Positions 42,448-50,608 of a stretch of 64,000 bases of DNA are shown here, in pieces. Within the stretch, counting starts at the first letter, position 1. Every line of letters starts with the position of its first letter. The notes beneath the pieces are model-generated. The model ran no database searches. It saw nothing but the letters and a program-made list of their open reading frames with translations, and was not told where the DNA came from. Source of the DNA: Pseudomonas sp. Leaf48 (lineage in GTDB: Bacteria > Pseudomonadota > Gammaproteobacteria > Pseudomonadales > Pseudomonadaceae); NCBI RefSeq assembly GCF_001421885.1, contig NZ_LMLH01000032.1:66391-130390 (forward strand), read 5' to 3'. Both the position numbers and the translations under genes were made by a program.

Positions 42448-45400
42448 TCATACGATCTTTTCTAAAGTGTTGGTGGGTTCAGCAGATAGGTGTCGACGGC
42501 GCATCAGACGATAGGCCGCAGGGATGACAAACAGAGACAATAAAGGCGCAGTGATCATGCCACCGACCATAGGTGCGGCAATGCGGCTCATCACTTCGCT
42601 ACCGGTACCACTGCCCAATAAGATTGGTAACAGACCAGCAATGATGACCGCCACGGTCATAGCCTTGGGTCGAACACGCTGCACGGCGCCTTCGCTAATC
42701 GCGGCGATTAACCCACGCTCGGTACTGTCGTCTGCCTCTTCGCGTTCGGCCCAGGCGTTTTTCAGATAAAGCAGCATGATCACGCCAAATTCGGCAGACA
42801 CACCTGCTAGAGCAATGAAACCGACGCCGGTAGCCACGGACAGGTTGAATCCCAATAGGTAGAGGAACCATGCGCCACCCGTAAGAGCGAATGGCAGGGT
42901 GGCCATGATCAGCAAGGCCTCGTCGAAACGGGAAAAGGTCAGGTAGAGCAGTACGAAAATGATCAGCAACGTGGCCGGTACCACCAACTTGAGCCGTGCG
43001 TTGGCTCGCTCTAGAAACTCGAACTGCCCGGAGTAGCTCAAACTCATGCCTGGCTGCAACTTGACCTGCTCACCGACGACCCGGCGCAAGTCGGCGACCA
43101 CCGAGGCAATATCCCGGCCCCGCACATCGATGTACACCCAGCCGGAAGGCCGTGCATTCTCGCTCTTGAGCATCGGAGGCCCTTCACTGACTTTGACCTT
43201 TGCTACTGTTCCGAGGGTAATCTGACTCCCCAAAGGGGTGTAGATCGGCAGCTGCTCCAATGCACCGAGCGAGTCGCGCCATTCTCGGGGATAACGCACG
43301 TTGATCGGAAAGCGTGCGAGCCCTTCAATTGTCTCCCCGACGTTTTCACCACCAATAGCACCGGCCACGATCGACTGCACATCGGCGATGTTCAACCCGT
43401 AGCGGGCAGCTGCCTTACGATCGATATCCACATCGATGTAACGCCCACCCGTCAATCGTTCGGCCAGAGATGAACTGACCCCAGGCACGTCCTTCGCCAC
43501 GCGCTCGACTGCCTGAGTAACTGCATCGATCTCCGTGAGGTTGGGACCGGTAACTTTTACCCCGATTGGACTCTTGATACCGGTGGCGAGCATGTCGATG
43601 CGGTTGCGGATGGGCGGTATCCAGATATTGGTCAGCCCCGGGACTCGCACCGCTCGATCCAGTTCTTCCACCAGCTTCTCTTGGGTCATCCCGGGGCGCC
43701 ACTGCTCGCGTGGTTTGAATTGGATGGTGGTCTCGAACATCTCCAAGGGGGCTGGATCGGTCGCGGATTCAGCGCGGCCGGCTTTGCCAAAGACATGTTC
43801 GACCTCTGGCACGGTTTTGATCATGCGGTCAGTCTGTTGCAGCAGTTGCGCGGCCTTCTGCGCCGACAACCCCGGTAGGGCCGAAGGCATATAGAGTAAA
43901 TCGCCCTCGTCCAGCGCAGGGAGGAATTCGCCGCCCAAGCGAGAGACCGGCCATAGCGCGCTGAGAAAGACCAAGAGCGCGACCAACAGGGTGATTTTCG
44001 GACGATGCAGTACCGCGTCCAGGGCCGGTTGATAGATCCTGATCAACCAGCGGTTCAGAGGGTTCTGCTCCTCTCTGGGGATTCGTCCACGAATCCAGTA
44101 GCCCATCAGCACTGGCACCAAGGTTACCGATAGTCCGGCCGCAGCGGCCATGGCGTAGGTCTTGGTGAAGGCCAAAGGACCAAACAGACGTCCCTCTTGA
44201 TCCTCCAGTGTGAACACCGGTATGAACGAAAGTGTGATGATTAACAGACAAAAAAACAGTGCCGGCCCTACCTCGGCCGCCGATTCGGTCATTACATGCC
44301 AGTGTTGTTCACCCCTCAGTTCCTTCCCCGGGTGGGCCGCGTGCCAGGCCTCGATCTTTTTGTGAGCATTTTCGATCATCACCACGGCGGCATCGACCAT
44401 GGCGCCAATGGCGATAGCGATCCCGCCAAGCGACATGATGTCGGCATTAATCCCTTGGAAGCGCATAACGATGAAGGCAATCAGCACCCCCACCGGCAGA
44501 GAGATGATAGCCACTAGGGATGAGCGAAAATGCCAAAGGAATATCCCGCAGACCACCGCGACGACGAGGAATTCCTCAAGCAGTTTGTAGCCAAGGTTCT
44601 CCACGGCACGATCAATCAGCTTGCTGCGATCATAGGTGGTGACGATTTCTACTCCGGCTGGCAGACTGCTCTTCAGGTCGTCAAGTTTGGCTTTGACCGC
44701 AGCAATGGTTTGGCGAGCGTTCTTGCCACTGCGCAGAATCACCACGCCGCCGACGGTCTCACCTTCGCCATCGAGTTCGGTGATGCCGCGACGCATTTCC
44801 GGCCCCATCTGGATAGTCGCGACGTCGCCGAGGGTCACTGGTACACCACCAGCGCCAAGCTTGAGTGGAATCGCACGGAAGTCATTCAGTGTCTTCAGGT
44901 AACCGGAAGCGCGCACTATAAATTCGGTTTCCGCCATTTCCAGCACCGCACCACCGGTTTCCTGATTGGCCTTACCGATAGCCTCGGCCACCTGCGCCTG
45001 GGTGATGCCCTGACTGGCAAGTTTGAGCGGATCGAGCTGCACCTGGTACTGCTTGACCATGCCGCCCACAGTGGCGACCTCCGCCACATTGGGCAGGGTC
45101 TTGAGTTCGAACTTGAGAAACCAATCCTGTAGTGCGCGTAGCTGCGCCAGATCGTGCCCACCACTGCGATCCACCAGTGCGTACTGGTAGATCCAGCCCA
45201 CCCCCGTAGCATCCGGACCCAAAGCCGGTTTGGCGCTGGCCGGCAGACGGCTTTGTATCTGGCTCAGATACTCCAATACCCGTGAGCGAGCCCAATACAA
45301 GTCGGTACCGTCTTCAAACAACACGTAAACAAAGCTGTCGCCGAAAAAGGAATAGCCGCGAACTGTTTTGGCCCCTGGCACCGATAGCATGGTGGTGGCC

Positions 45401-45606
45401 AGTGGGTAGGTCACCTGGTTCTCGACAATCTGCGGCGCTTGCCCCGCATAAGGAGTGCGAATAATCACCTGAACATCGGAAAGATCTGGCAATGCATCGA
45501 TGGGGGAGCTCTGAACCGCCCAGACACCCCAGGCCGTGACGAACAGCGTGGCGAGCAGTACCAGGAAGCGGTTGGCTACTGACCAGCGGATCAGGGCGGC
45601 AATCAT
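42448..45606 (-). CDS. cusA: Cu(I)/Ag(I) RND efflux pump CusA
   Basis: 1052 residues. Opening IRWSVANRFLVLLATLFVTAWGVW, then PDLSDVQVIIRTPYAGQAPQIVE is characteristic of heavy-metal-efflux RND pumps. Twelve transmembrane helices flank two large periplasmic domains. The first membrane block carries GGIAIAIGAMVDAAVVMIEN with the proton-relay Asp. The protein should export monovalent Cu and Ag through CusC, powered by protons. The start overlaps the cusB stop as ATGA. Zn/Co-type (CzcA) specificity is less likely given the surrounding genes and the CusF domain on CusB. Confidence 0.93.
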   Translation of the reverse strand: MIAALIRWSVANRFLVLLATLFVTAWGVWAVQSSPIDALPDLSDVQVIIRTPYAGQAPQIVENQVTYPLATTMLSVPGAKTVRGYSFFGDSFVYVLFEDGTDLYWARSRVLEYLSQIQSRLPASAKPALGPDATGVGWIYQYALVDRSGGHDLAQLRALQDWFLKFELKTLPNVAEVATVGGMVKQYQVQLDPLKLASQGITQAQVAEAIGKANQETGGAVLEMAETEFIVRASGYLKTLNDFRAIPLKLGAGGVPVTLGDVATIQMGPEMRRGITELDGEGETVGGVVILRSGKNARQTIAAVKAKLDDLKSSLPAGVEIVTTYDRSKLIDRAVENLGYKLLEEFLVVAVVCGIFLWHFRSSLVAIISLPVGVLIAFIVMRFQGINADIMSLGGIAIAIGAMVDAAVVMIENAHKKIEAWHAAHPGKELRGEQHWHVMTESAAEVGPALFFCLLIITLSFIPVFTLEDQEGRLFGPLAFTKTYAMAAAAGLSVTLVPVLMGYWIRGRIPREEQNPLNRWLIRIYQPALDAVLHRPKITLLVALLVFLSALWPVSRLGGEFLPALDEGDLLYMPSALPGLSAQKAAQLLQQTDRMIKTVPEVEHVFGKAGRAESATDPAPLEMFETTIQFKPREQWRPGMTQEKLVEELDRAVRVPGLTNIWIPPIRNRIDMLATGIKSPIGVKVTGPNLTEIDAVTQAVERVAKDVPGVSSSLAERLTGGRYIDVDIDRKAAARYGLNIADVQSIVAGAIGGENVGETIEGLARFPINVRYPREWRDSLGALEQLPIYTPLGSQITLGTVAKVKVSEGPPMLKSENARPSGWVYIDVRGRDIASVVADLRRVVGEQVKLQPGMSLSYSGQFEFLERANARLKLVVPATLLIIFVLLYLTFSRFDEALLIMATLPFALTGGAWFLYLLGFNLSVATGVGFIALAGVSAEFGVIMLLYLKNAWAEREEADDSTERGLIAAISEGAVQRVRPKAMTVAVIIAGLLPILLGSGTGSEVMSRIAAPMVGGMITAPLLSLFVIPAAYRLMRRRHLSAEPTNTLEKIV

Positions 45607-47087
45607 GGCTGGCCCCCTAATTTATCCAGGCGTTCAACGAGCAAACCATCATCGGTTTGGCTCAGTGAAATTCTAACCTTGTCCCCCGCTTTGAGCCCTT
45701 GCTTGAGAACAGGGTCAGCCAATGGAAAGGTCATGGTCATGCCGGGCATACCCAGGGTTTTGAATGGACCATGGGCGAGCGTCACGTCTTGGCTATTGAT
45801 CTCGACAATCTGGCCTTCGGCCTCATGCAGGGCGGCAGCTGCGGCAGTGGGTGACGAAACTTCCAGAGTCGGCGCGACAAGACCCTTGAGGCTGGCCTCC
45901 GAGTCGAGCAGGAACTGCCCTGAGCTGACTACCTGCTGGCCTTCTTCCAACCCCTTCAATACCACTGTCTTGCCTTCATTTTCCTGCCCGAGTTGCACTT
46001 CTACAGGTCGGTAGCGGCCAGCGCCTTCAGCGAGCATCACCAAGACACGTCGGCCAGTGCGGATGATTGCCTCGCTCGGCACCCACAATACGCTTTGATC
46101 TGTCGAACGATTCAGGTGCACCCGGACTGTCATGCCCGGCCGCAGTTGCCCATCAGGATTGGGCAATTCAACCCGCACGCGCACGGTCCGGCTGTCTGGA
46201 TTGGTTTCGGGCAGAATCGCGCTGACGGTGCCACTGAGTACTTTCCCCGGAAAGGCTGGCAAACGTGCTTCGACCGCTTGCCCGACGATGATCGATCCAG
46301 TCTCCGACTCTGGAACAGCCACCGCTAGCCAGATACTACTCAAGCCATTAACCCGAGCCAGAGTCACGCCGGCGGCCACAGTCATACCTGAACGGACACT
46401 CAGCTCTAACAGCACACCGCTGATGGGGCTGGTGAGTGTCAAGATCGGCTGAACCTTGCCGCTTCGCTCGACTTGAGCAATCAGCGTCGCTGGCATCCCG
46501 GTCAAGCGCAGCCGTTGTCGTGCTGCCGCCAGCAAGTCGGCATCGCCGATGCGTTTGAGTGCGAGAAACTCTTCCTGAGCAGCGGCCCATTCGGGTACCA
46601 GGATATCGGCCAACGCCGCATTGGCTTTGAGTACATCGCCTGGAGCATGGGCATACACCCGCTCCACAAAGCCGGCAGTACGCGATTGAATGACCGCGAC
46701 ATCCCGCTCGTTGAATGCTAGCGCACCCACCACGTCCAGACTGGAAGCAAGGAGTCCACGGGTGACGGTGGCCAAGCGCAAGCCGAGATTCTGGGTCAGG
46801 CCAGGGTCGATGCTCATGGCCGCATTGTCCGCCGAGGAATCAGCGTATCGGGGCAACAGCTCCATATCCATGAAGGGCGACTTGCCCGGCTTATCGAATT
46901 TCTGTTGTGGCTGCATCGGATCGTACCAATACAGAACTTTGCGTTCGTCTTGCGTTTTAGGTGCTTGCTCAGCAGTTGTTTCAGGCGTTGCACTCATGCG
47001 CTGGTGAGAGATCCAGTAACCTCCGATAGCGCCCAAAGCAATCAAAAAACCTGCCAGTGAAGCCCCTTTCCAGATTCGAGTGCTCAT
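45603..47087 (-). CDS. cusB: CusB adaptor fused to a CusF-like copper domain
   Basis: 494 residues. An N-terminal membrane anchor is followed by a heavy-metal-binding segment (LYWYDPMQPQQKFDKPGKSP). The barrel-sandwich/hairpin adaptor core spans about 95-400 (RTAGFVERVYAHAPGDVLK, SGMTVAAGVTLARVNGLSSI). The last 75 residues form a CusF-like OB domain with the Cu(I) ligands of GMPGMTMTFPLADP. In Escherichia coli CusF is a separate chaperone; here it is part of the adaptor. Overlaps both neighbours by ATGA. Confidence 0.92.
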   Translation of the reverse strand: MSTRIWKGASLAGFLIALGAIGGYWISHQRMSATPETTAEQAPKTQDERKVLYWYDPMQPQQKFDKPGKSPFMDMELLPRYADSSADNAAMSIDPGLTQNLGLRLATVTRGLLASSLDVVGALAFNERDVAVIQSRTAGFVERVYAHAPGDVLKANAALADILVPEWAAAQEEFLALKRIGDADLLAAARQRLRLTGMPATLIAQVERSGKVQPILTLTSPISGVLLELSVRSGMTVAAGVTLARVNGLSSIWLAVAVPESETGSIIVGQAVEARLPAFPGKVLSGTVSAILPETNPDSRTVRVRVELPNPDGQLRPGMTVRVHLNRSTDQSVLWVPSEAIIRTGRRVLVMLAEGAGRYRPVEVQLGQENEGKTVVLKGLEEGQQVVSSGQFLLDSEASLKGLVAPTLEVSSPTAAAAALHEAEGQIVEINSQDVTLAHGPFKTLGMPGMTMTFPLADPVLKQGLKAGDKVRISLSQTDDGLLVERLDKLGGQP

Positions 47088-48340
47088 TGTTTGGTATCCC
47101 CATAAGCAAAATACAGGCGAGCACTGGTGAGGGCGCGTTGTTCTTCGTAGTCGATCTGTTTGAGGCGGGTTTCGATAAGCGCACGTCGAGCCGTAATGAC
47201 TGCTGCCAAGTCGCTTTTACCTGCGCTGTAGCTGGCCATAGTCAAATCCACTTTTTCCTTGGCCAGCGGTATTAAGCTGTCCTGACTGCGGTGCACGGCA
47301 CGGTTCAGACGCTCGTACTCCGCCAGATCGTCCTCCAGTTGCTGGGTCTTTTCACGTACAAGAGCTTCGCGCTCCGCCTCCAGCTGATTCAGTTCGGCGT
47401 GTTTGGCGGCGATTTTCGGGTTTTGTCGAGAGTCGGGGAACAGTGGTAGGTCGAAAGTAAATTGCACGCTGACCATATCGCCGAACTGACTGTCGCGGTG
47501 CTGGTAGTCGAGCTCCCAACTCCAATCGGACTGCTTTTCCGACTCGGCTTCACGCACCTTGGCCTGCGCTTCGCGAGTCATTGAAGCGGAAGCCGCCACG
47601 GCAGAGTGCTGTTGCAGCTTCTGGGAATAACTTGAGGCATCGATGGGCCAATCGGGAAAGCTGCCGACGAGCTTGTCATTGGCCGCTGGGCCAACCCAGC
47701 GCTTGAGTGCCGCTCGGGCTTTCGCACGTAGACGAATTAGCTCGTCCTGTTGTTCCGCCAACTGAGCCGCCTCCTGTTTGGGCGTGATCGCATCGGCAGG
47801 TTGAGCTCGGCCACCGGCAATCTGCGCCCGAACGGTATCAGTCAATAGACGGTTCTCCCGGTAAAAATCCTGAAACAGCGCCTCTTTCCGTTCGACGGAG
47901 TAACTGCTGATCCAAGCTGATGCCGTGGCCTCACGAACGTTCAGTCGCTCGAAACGGCTTTCGGCCTCAGCTCGCGCTACGGACGCCTCAGCAACTTCAA
48001 TGCGTGCTTTACGCTTGTCACGGTTGGGTACCTCCTGCATGACCCCGACCATCTGCATGGTCATGGGGTCCTGCTTCAGGTGCCCACCCTCAGGGCCGCT
48101 GATGGGATAGTTTTGTACGCCCAGCAGGAGCTTCGGATCGGGTAGTTCACCGGCTGGAATGGCTGCGCTACGGGCTGCTTGCTGTTTAGCAGCTTGAGCG
48201 GTCAGTGAAGGGGCGTTGTTTTCAGCCAAGCGTAAGGCTTCGTCGAGTGTTAGGGGCGCAGCAAGGCTGGGCAATGCCAGAATGCTTGCCACCAAGGCGA
48301 CCAAGAGGGGCCAACCAGTGCAGTAACACTTGGAATTCAT
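47084..48340 (-). CDS. cusC: CusC-type outer-membrane efflux channel
   Basis: 418 residues from ATG 48340, nine bases after AGGA; GTG 48346 is less likely. Signal peptide ends LPSLAAPL. The TolC-like double repeat is visible: LTLDEALRLAENNAPSLTAQAAKQQAARSA at the start of the first half and long coiled coils with many Glu/Arg pairs. QFTFDLPLFPDSRQNP is the beta-barrel region. Forms the exit duct of the CusCBA pump. Confidence 0.9.
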   Translation of the reverse strand: MNSKCYCTGWPLLVALVASILALPSLAAPLTLDEALRLAENNAPSLTAQAAKQQAARSAAIPAGELPDPKLLLGVQNYPISGPEGGHLKQDPMTMQMVGVMQEVPNRDKRKARIEVAEASVARAEAESRFERLNVREATASAWISSYSVERKEALFQDFYRENRLLTDTVRAQIAGGRAQPADAITPKQEAAQLAEQQDELIRLRAKARAALKRWVGPAANDKLVGSFPDWPIDASSYSQKLQQHSAVAASASMTREAQAKVREAESEKQSDWSWELDYQHRDSQFGDMVSVQFTFDLPLFPDSRQNPKIAAKHAELNQLEAEREALVREKTQQLEDDLAEYERLNRAVHRSQDSLIPLAKEKVDLTMASYSAGKSDLAAVITARRALIETRLKQIDYEEQRALTSARLYFAYGDTKQ

Positions 48341-48441
48341 GCTCACGATTCCTGTGAGGATCTACTGCGCGCCACGTTAAACATGCGCACAGATATGCCA
48401 TCCCGCGCCAAAGCAGGATGAGATTCAGTGTGGTACAGGAA

Positions 48442-48777
48442 TCAAGCGCGAGGCGGTCGCCAAACTCTCGACGGGGCATGAATAGGCAGGGAATCGTTGA
48501 AAGTTGTCAGCATTTGTGGACTGGACAAATGAGTGACAGGTTTCCGAAACGACACTTGTAGCAAAACGGCGCTCCTGCAATCCTGGCCAGGATTGCAGCA
48601 TTTACCATGATCGACGGAGCAGTTCATGTCGACGCCGCAGTCCTGGTTCATCTCACTCATCATAATCATGGTTTTCATGGGGCAAGGTTCTAGCGGTGAC
48701 TGAATGCCCGCCATCCCACTCAAGGGAAGCGCCAAGTTGATCAGGAGAATGAGGCAACACCGCAGATAGCGTCTCAT
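48442..48777 (-). CDS. Small Cys/Met-rich exported protein before cusC
   Basis: 111 residues from ATG 48777. A hydrophobic leader (CCLILLINLALPLSGMAG) is followed by CPMKTMIMMSEMNQDCGVDM and CSVDHGKCCNPGQDC, a dense Cys/Met/His segment likely to bind Cu(I). It precedes cusC by about 100 nt and may be the first gene of the cus transcript, since a CopR-like box lies 36 nt upstream of it. No named family. The absence of a good ribosome-binding site makes the start uncertain. Confidence 0.68.
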   Translation of the reverse strand: MRRYLRCCLILLINLALPLSGMAGIQSPLEPCPMKTMIMMSEMNQDCGVDMNCSVDHGKCCNPGQDCRSAVLLQVSFRKPVTHLSSPQMLTTFNDSLPIHAPSRVWRPPRA

Positions 48778-48812
48778 GCGAGGGAGTCTAGACGCTGAAA
48801 ATTGGCTGTACA

Positions 48813-48828
48813 AATACGTATCTATCAG
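48813..48828 (-). promoter_or_regulatory. Degenerate CopR-type box before the cus genes
   Basis: On the minus strand CTGATA-N5-GTATT, one mismatch in each half compared with the reported Pseudomonas cop box CTGACA-N5-GTAAT. Confidence 0.45.
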
Positions 48829-48880
48829 GAGAACCAGCCAAATAGCGTCTGTAGGTCAACATGCCCTATGCTCCCTCTTG

Positions 48881-48902
48881 TCATAAAGGCGGCAGAGCCG
48901 CC
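48881..48902 (-). terminator. Probable terminator of the copABG unit
   Basis: Minus strand GGCGGC-TCT-GCCGCC, then TTTATGA, 9 nt after the copG stop. Confidence 0.6.
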
Positions 48903-48911
48903 AAACACTGA

Positions 48912-49379
48912 TTAGTTTGCCGGGTACTCAGCGATCACTTGGTCAGTACCGGCTTTGCTCAGACCGATCACCTGATAAGCATCCTGCTTTCCATCGACTT
49001 CCATACCAGGCGAGCCTGCCGGCATGCCCGGCACAGCAATCCCTATAAGGTCATCACGTTTGCTCAAGGCAACTATTTGCTCAGCAGGTACGTGGCCTTC
49101 TACAAATTTTCCGTTGACCACTGCTGTGTGGCATGACGAGAGACGCGGAACAACGCCCAAGTCTTGCTTGATCGTGCTCATATTGGTTTCTACATGATCA
49201 ACGACGGTGAAACCGTTAGCTTCAAGGTGCTGGATCCACTTCTTGCAACATCCACAGTTCGCATCACGATGGACGTCGATCGTCAGCGACTCTGCTGCAT
49301 GACCAACTGAACTGATAAACAGAGCCGCGAATGCGGCGAGGCGAAGTGCCCGGCTGGGACGAAGAAAGTTATTTCGCAT
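48912..49379 (-). CDS. copG: CopG, DUF411 periplasmic copper protein
   Basis: 155 residues. The signal peptide ends SSVGHAAES. VHRDANCGCCKKWIQHLEANGF is the thioredoxin-fold CxCC metal motif of DUF411. SSCHTAVVNGKFVEGHVPAE adds a conserved Cys/His pair, and AVPGMPAGSPGME adds the Met residues. CopG proteins convert Cu(I)/Cu(II) in the periplasm and accompany CopA/CopB, as they do here. A hairpin terminator follows. Confidence 0.9.
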   Translation of the reverse strand: MRNNFLRPSRALRLAAFAALFISSVGHAAESLTIDVHRDANCGCCKKWIQHLEANGFTVVDHVETNMSTIKQDLGVVPRLSSCHTAVVNGKFVEGHVPAEQIVALSKRDDLIGIAVPGMPAGSPGMEVDGKQDAYQVIGLSKAGTDQVIAEYPAN

Positions 49380-49540
49380 GGGGGGTGCTCCTTCCCATCA
49401 GCATGGGTACGAGTTTTAGGCTGAGCGGCCGAAGTTGCTTGGGCATCATGTGAAGCCTTCACAACCTGAGGATGGCCTGGCTTGGTATCTTCACCCTGAG
49501 AAGGCGCAGCGTCCTCATCATGGGCATGGGCGCTGCTTTC
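49379..49540 (-). other. His-rich open stretch continuing in frame after the copB stop
   Basis: Immediately after the copB TAA the same frame stays open for 54 codons (ESSAHAHDEDAAPSQGEDTK and on to HADGKEHPP), rich in His, Asp, Pro and Gln. It has no start codon. It may be a C-terminal tail lost by a stop mutation, or the remnant of a small metal-binding protein between copB and copG. Confidence 0.4.
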
Positions 49541-50563
49541 TTAAAACCACATCCGAATACCGGCGACAAATCGCGCCTCGTTCGTATCTTCTCCTTCATC
49601 ACTAGCGAGGTCGGCAGTCTCGCCATAAGAGCGACTCCAGGTCACCCCGATATAGGGCGCAAACTCGCGGACAATCTCATAGCGCAACCGTAAACCCACT
49701 TCCGTATTGGCCAAACCAGAGCCAATACCGCGCTGAGGATCGTCTTTCCCGTAGAAGTTCACTTCAGCGGTAGGCTGCAAGATCAGGCGATTGGTGAGCA
49801 GAATGTCATAATCACCTTCCAGCCGAGCGGCGGTCTGGCCGTTTTCGCCGATGAATGCGGTGGCTTCAGTTTCAAAGTTGTAGAGGGCCATGCCTTGGAT
49901 GCCGAAGGCACCCCAAGTCTGCGGTGAGCCTGGTTTGAAGTCTTGGCGCACGCCGGTAACAACATCCCACCATGGACCGATTGAGTGCCCCCAAAGCGCC
50001 TGGAGCTCGGCGTCTTCCGTCACACCGTTGGTGCGCTCACCTTCCGAGCGCAGCCATAAACGATCGACGTCACCGCCGATCCAACCTTTGGCTTCCCAAT
50101 TCAGAACGCTGCCGTTATCCGCATCCTGGTATTCGAACTTGTCCAAGAGGATGAAAGAGTTGAGTTTTTTGTCATGAACACCATGACCTGCAAGAGGCGG
50201 AAACGCCGCTTTACGATCAGCCTCGGTTAACACGGGGATTGGCGTTCGACTCGTACTGGTCGCCTCAGTATCCATATTCATTTTGCTGTGATCCATGCCT
50301 TCCATTTGACCCTGGTCCATCCGGCCATGATTCATATTGCTGTGGTCCATCGCCTCCATCGAACCATGATCCATGTTGGAGTGATCCATCTGGCCGTCTT
50401 TGGCGGGGATTGGCTTTTGAGGTGCGGCCGGTTTCGACTCCGCTCCCGAAGACATAGTCATCGACGGATCCATCTCTTCAGCGGCACTGGCCAAACCAAC
50501 AAAAGCGGCACTGAAGGAGACCGTCAGTGCCATCAGCGTCGGACGTAGAAGCTTCCAGGTCAT
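49541..50563 (-). CDS. copB: Outer-membrane copper resistance protein CopB
   Basis: 340 residues from ATG 50563. Signal peptide ALTVSFSAAFVGLASAAE. A Met/His-rich linker repeats MDHSNM/MDHGSM/MDQGQM about six times (residues 45 to 105) and should bind Cu(I). The C-terminal 200 residues form the CopB beta-barrel: NSFILLDKFEYQ, LRSEGERTNGV, LWGHSIGPWWD, ending FVAGIRMWF with a terminal Phe. It lies 45 nt downstream of copA in one operon. Confidence 0.92.
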   Translation of the reverse strand: MTWKLLRPTLMALTVSFSAAFVGLASAAEEMDPSMTMSSGAESKPAAPQKPIPAKDGQMDHSNMDHGSMEAMDHSNMNHGRMDQGQMEGMDHSKMNMDTEATSTSRTPIPVLTEADRKAAFPPLAGHGVHDKKLNSFILLDKFEYQDADNGSVLNWEAKGWIGGDVDRLWLRSEGERTNGVTEDAELQALWGHSIGPWWDVVTGVRQDFKPGSPQTWGAFGIQGMALYNFETEATAFIGENGQTAARLEGDYDILLTNRLILQPTAEVNFYGKDDPQRGIGSGLANTEVGLRLRYEIVREFAPYIGVTWSRSYGETADLASDEGEDTNEARFVAGIRMWF

Positions 50564-50608
50564 GATCTCAATCCGTTTTTTTGGTTTTTGGGTCATATCC
50601 CGTCTCCT

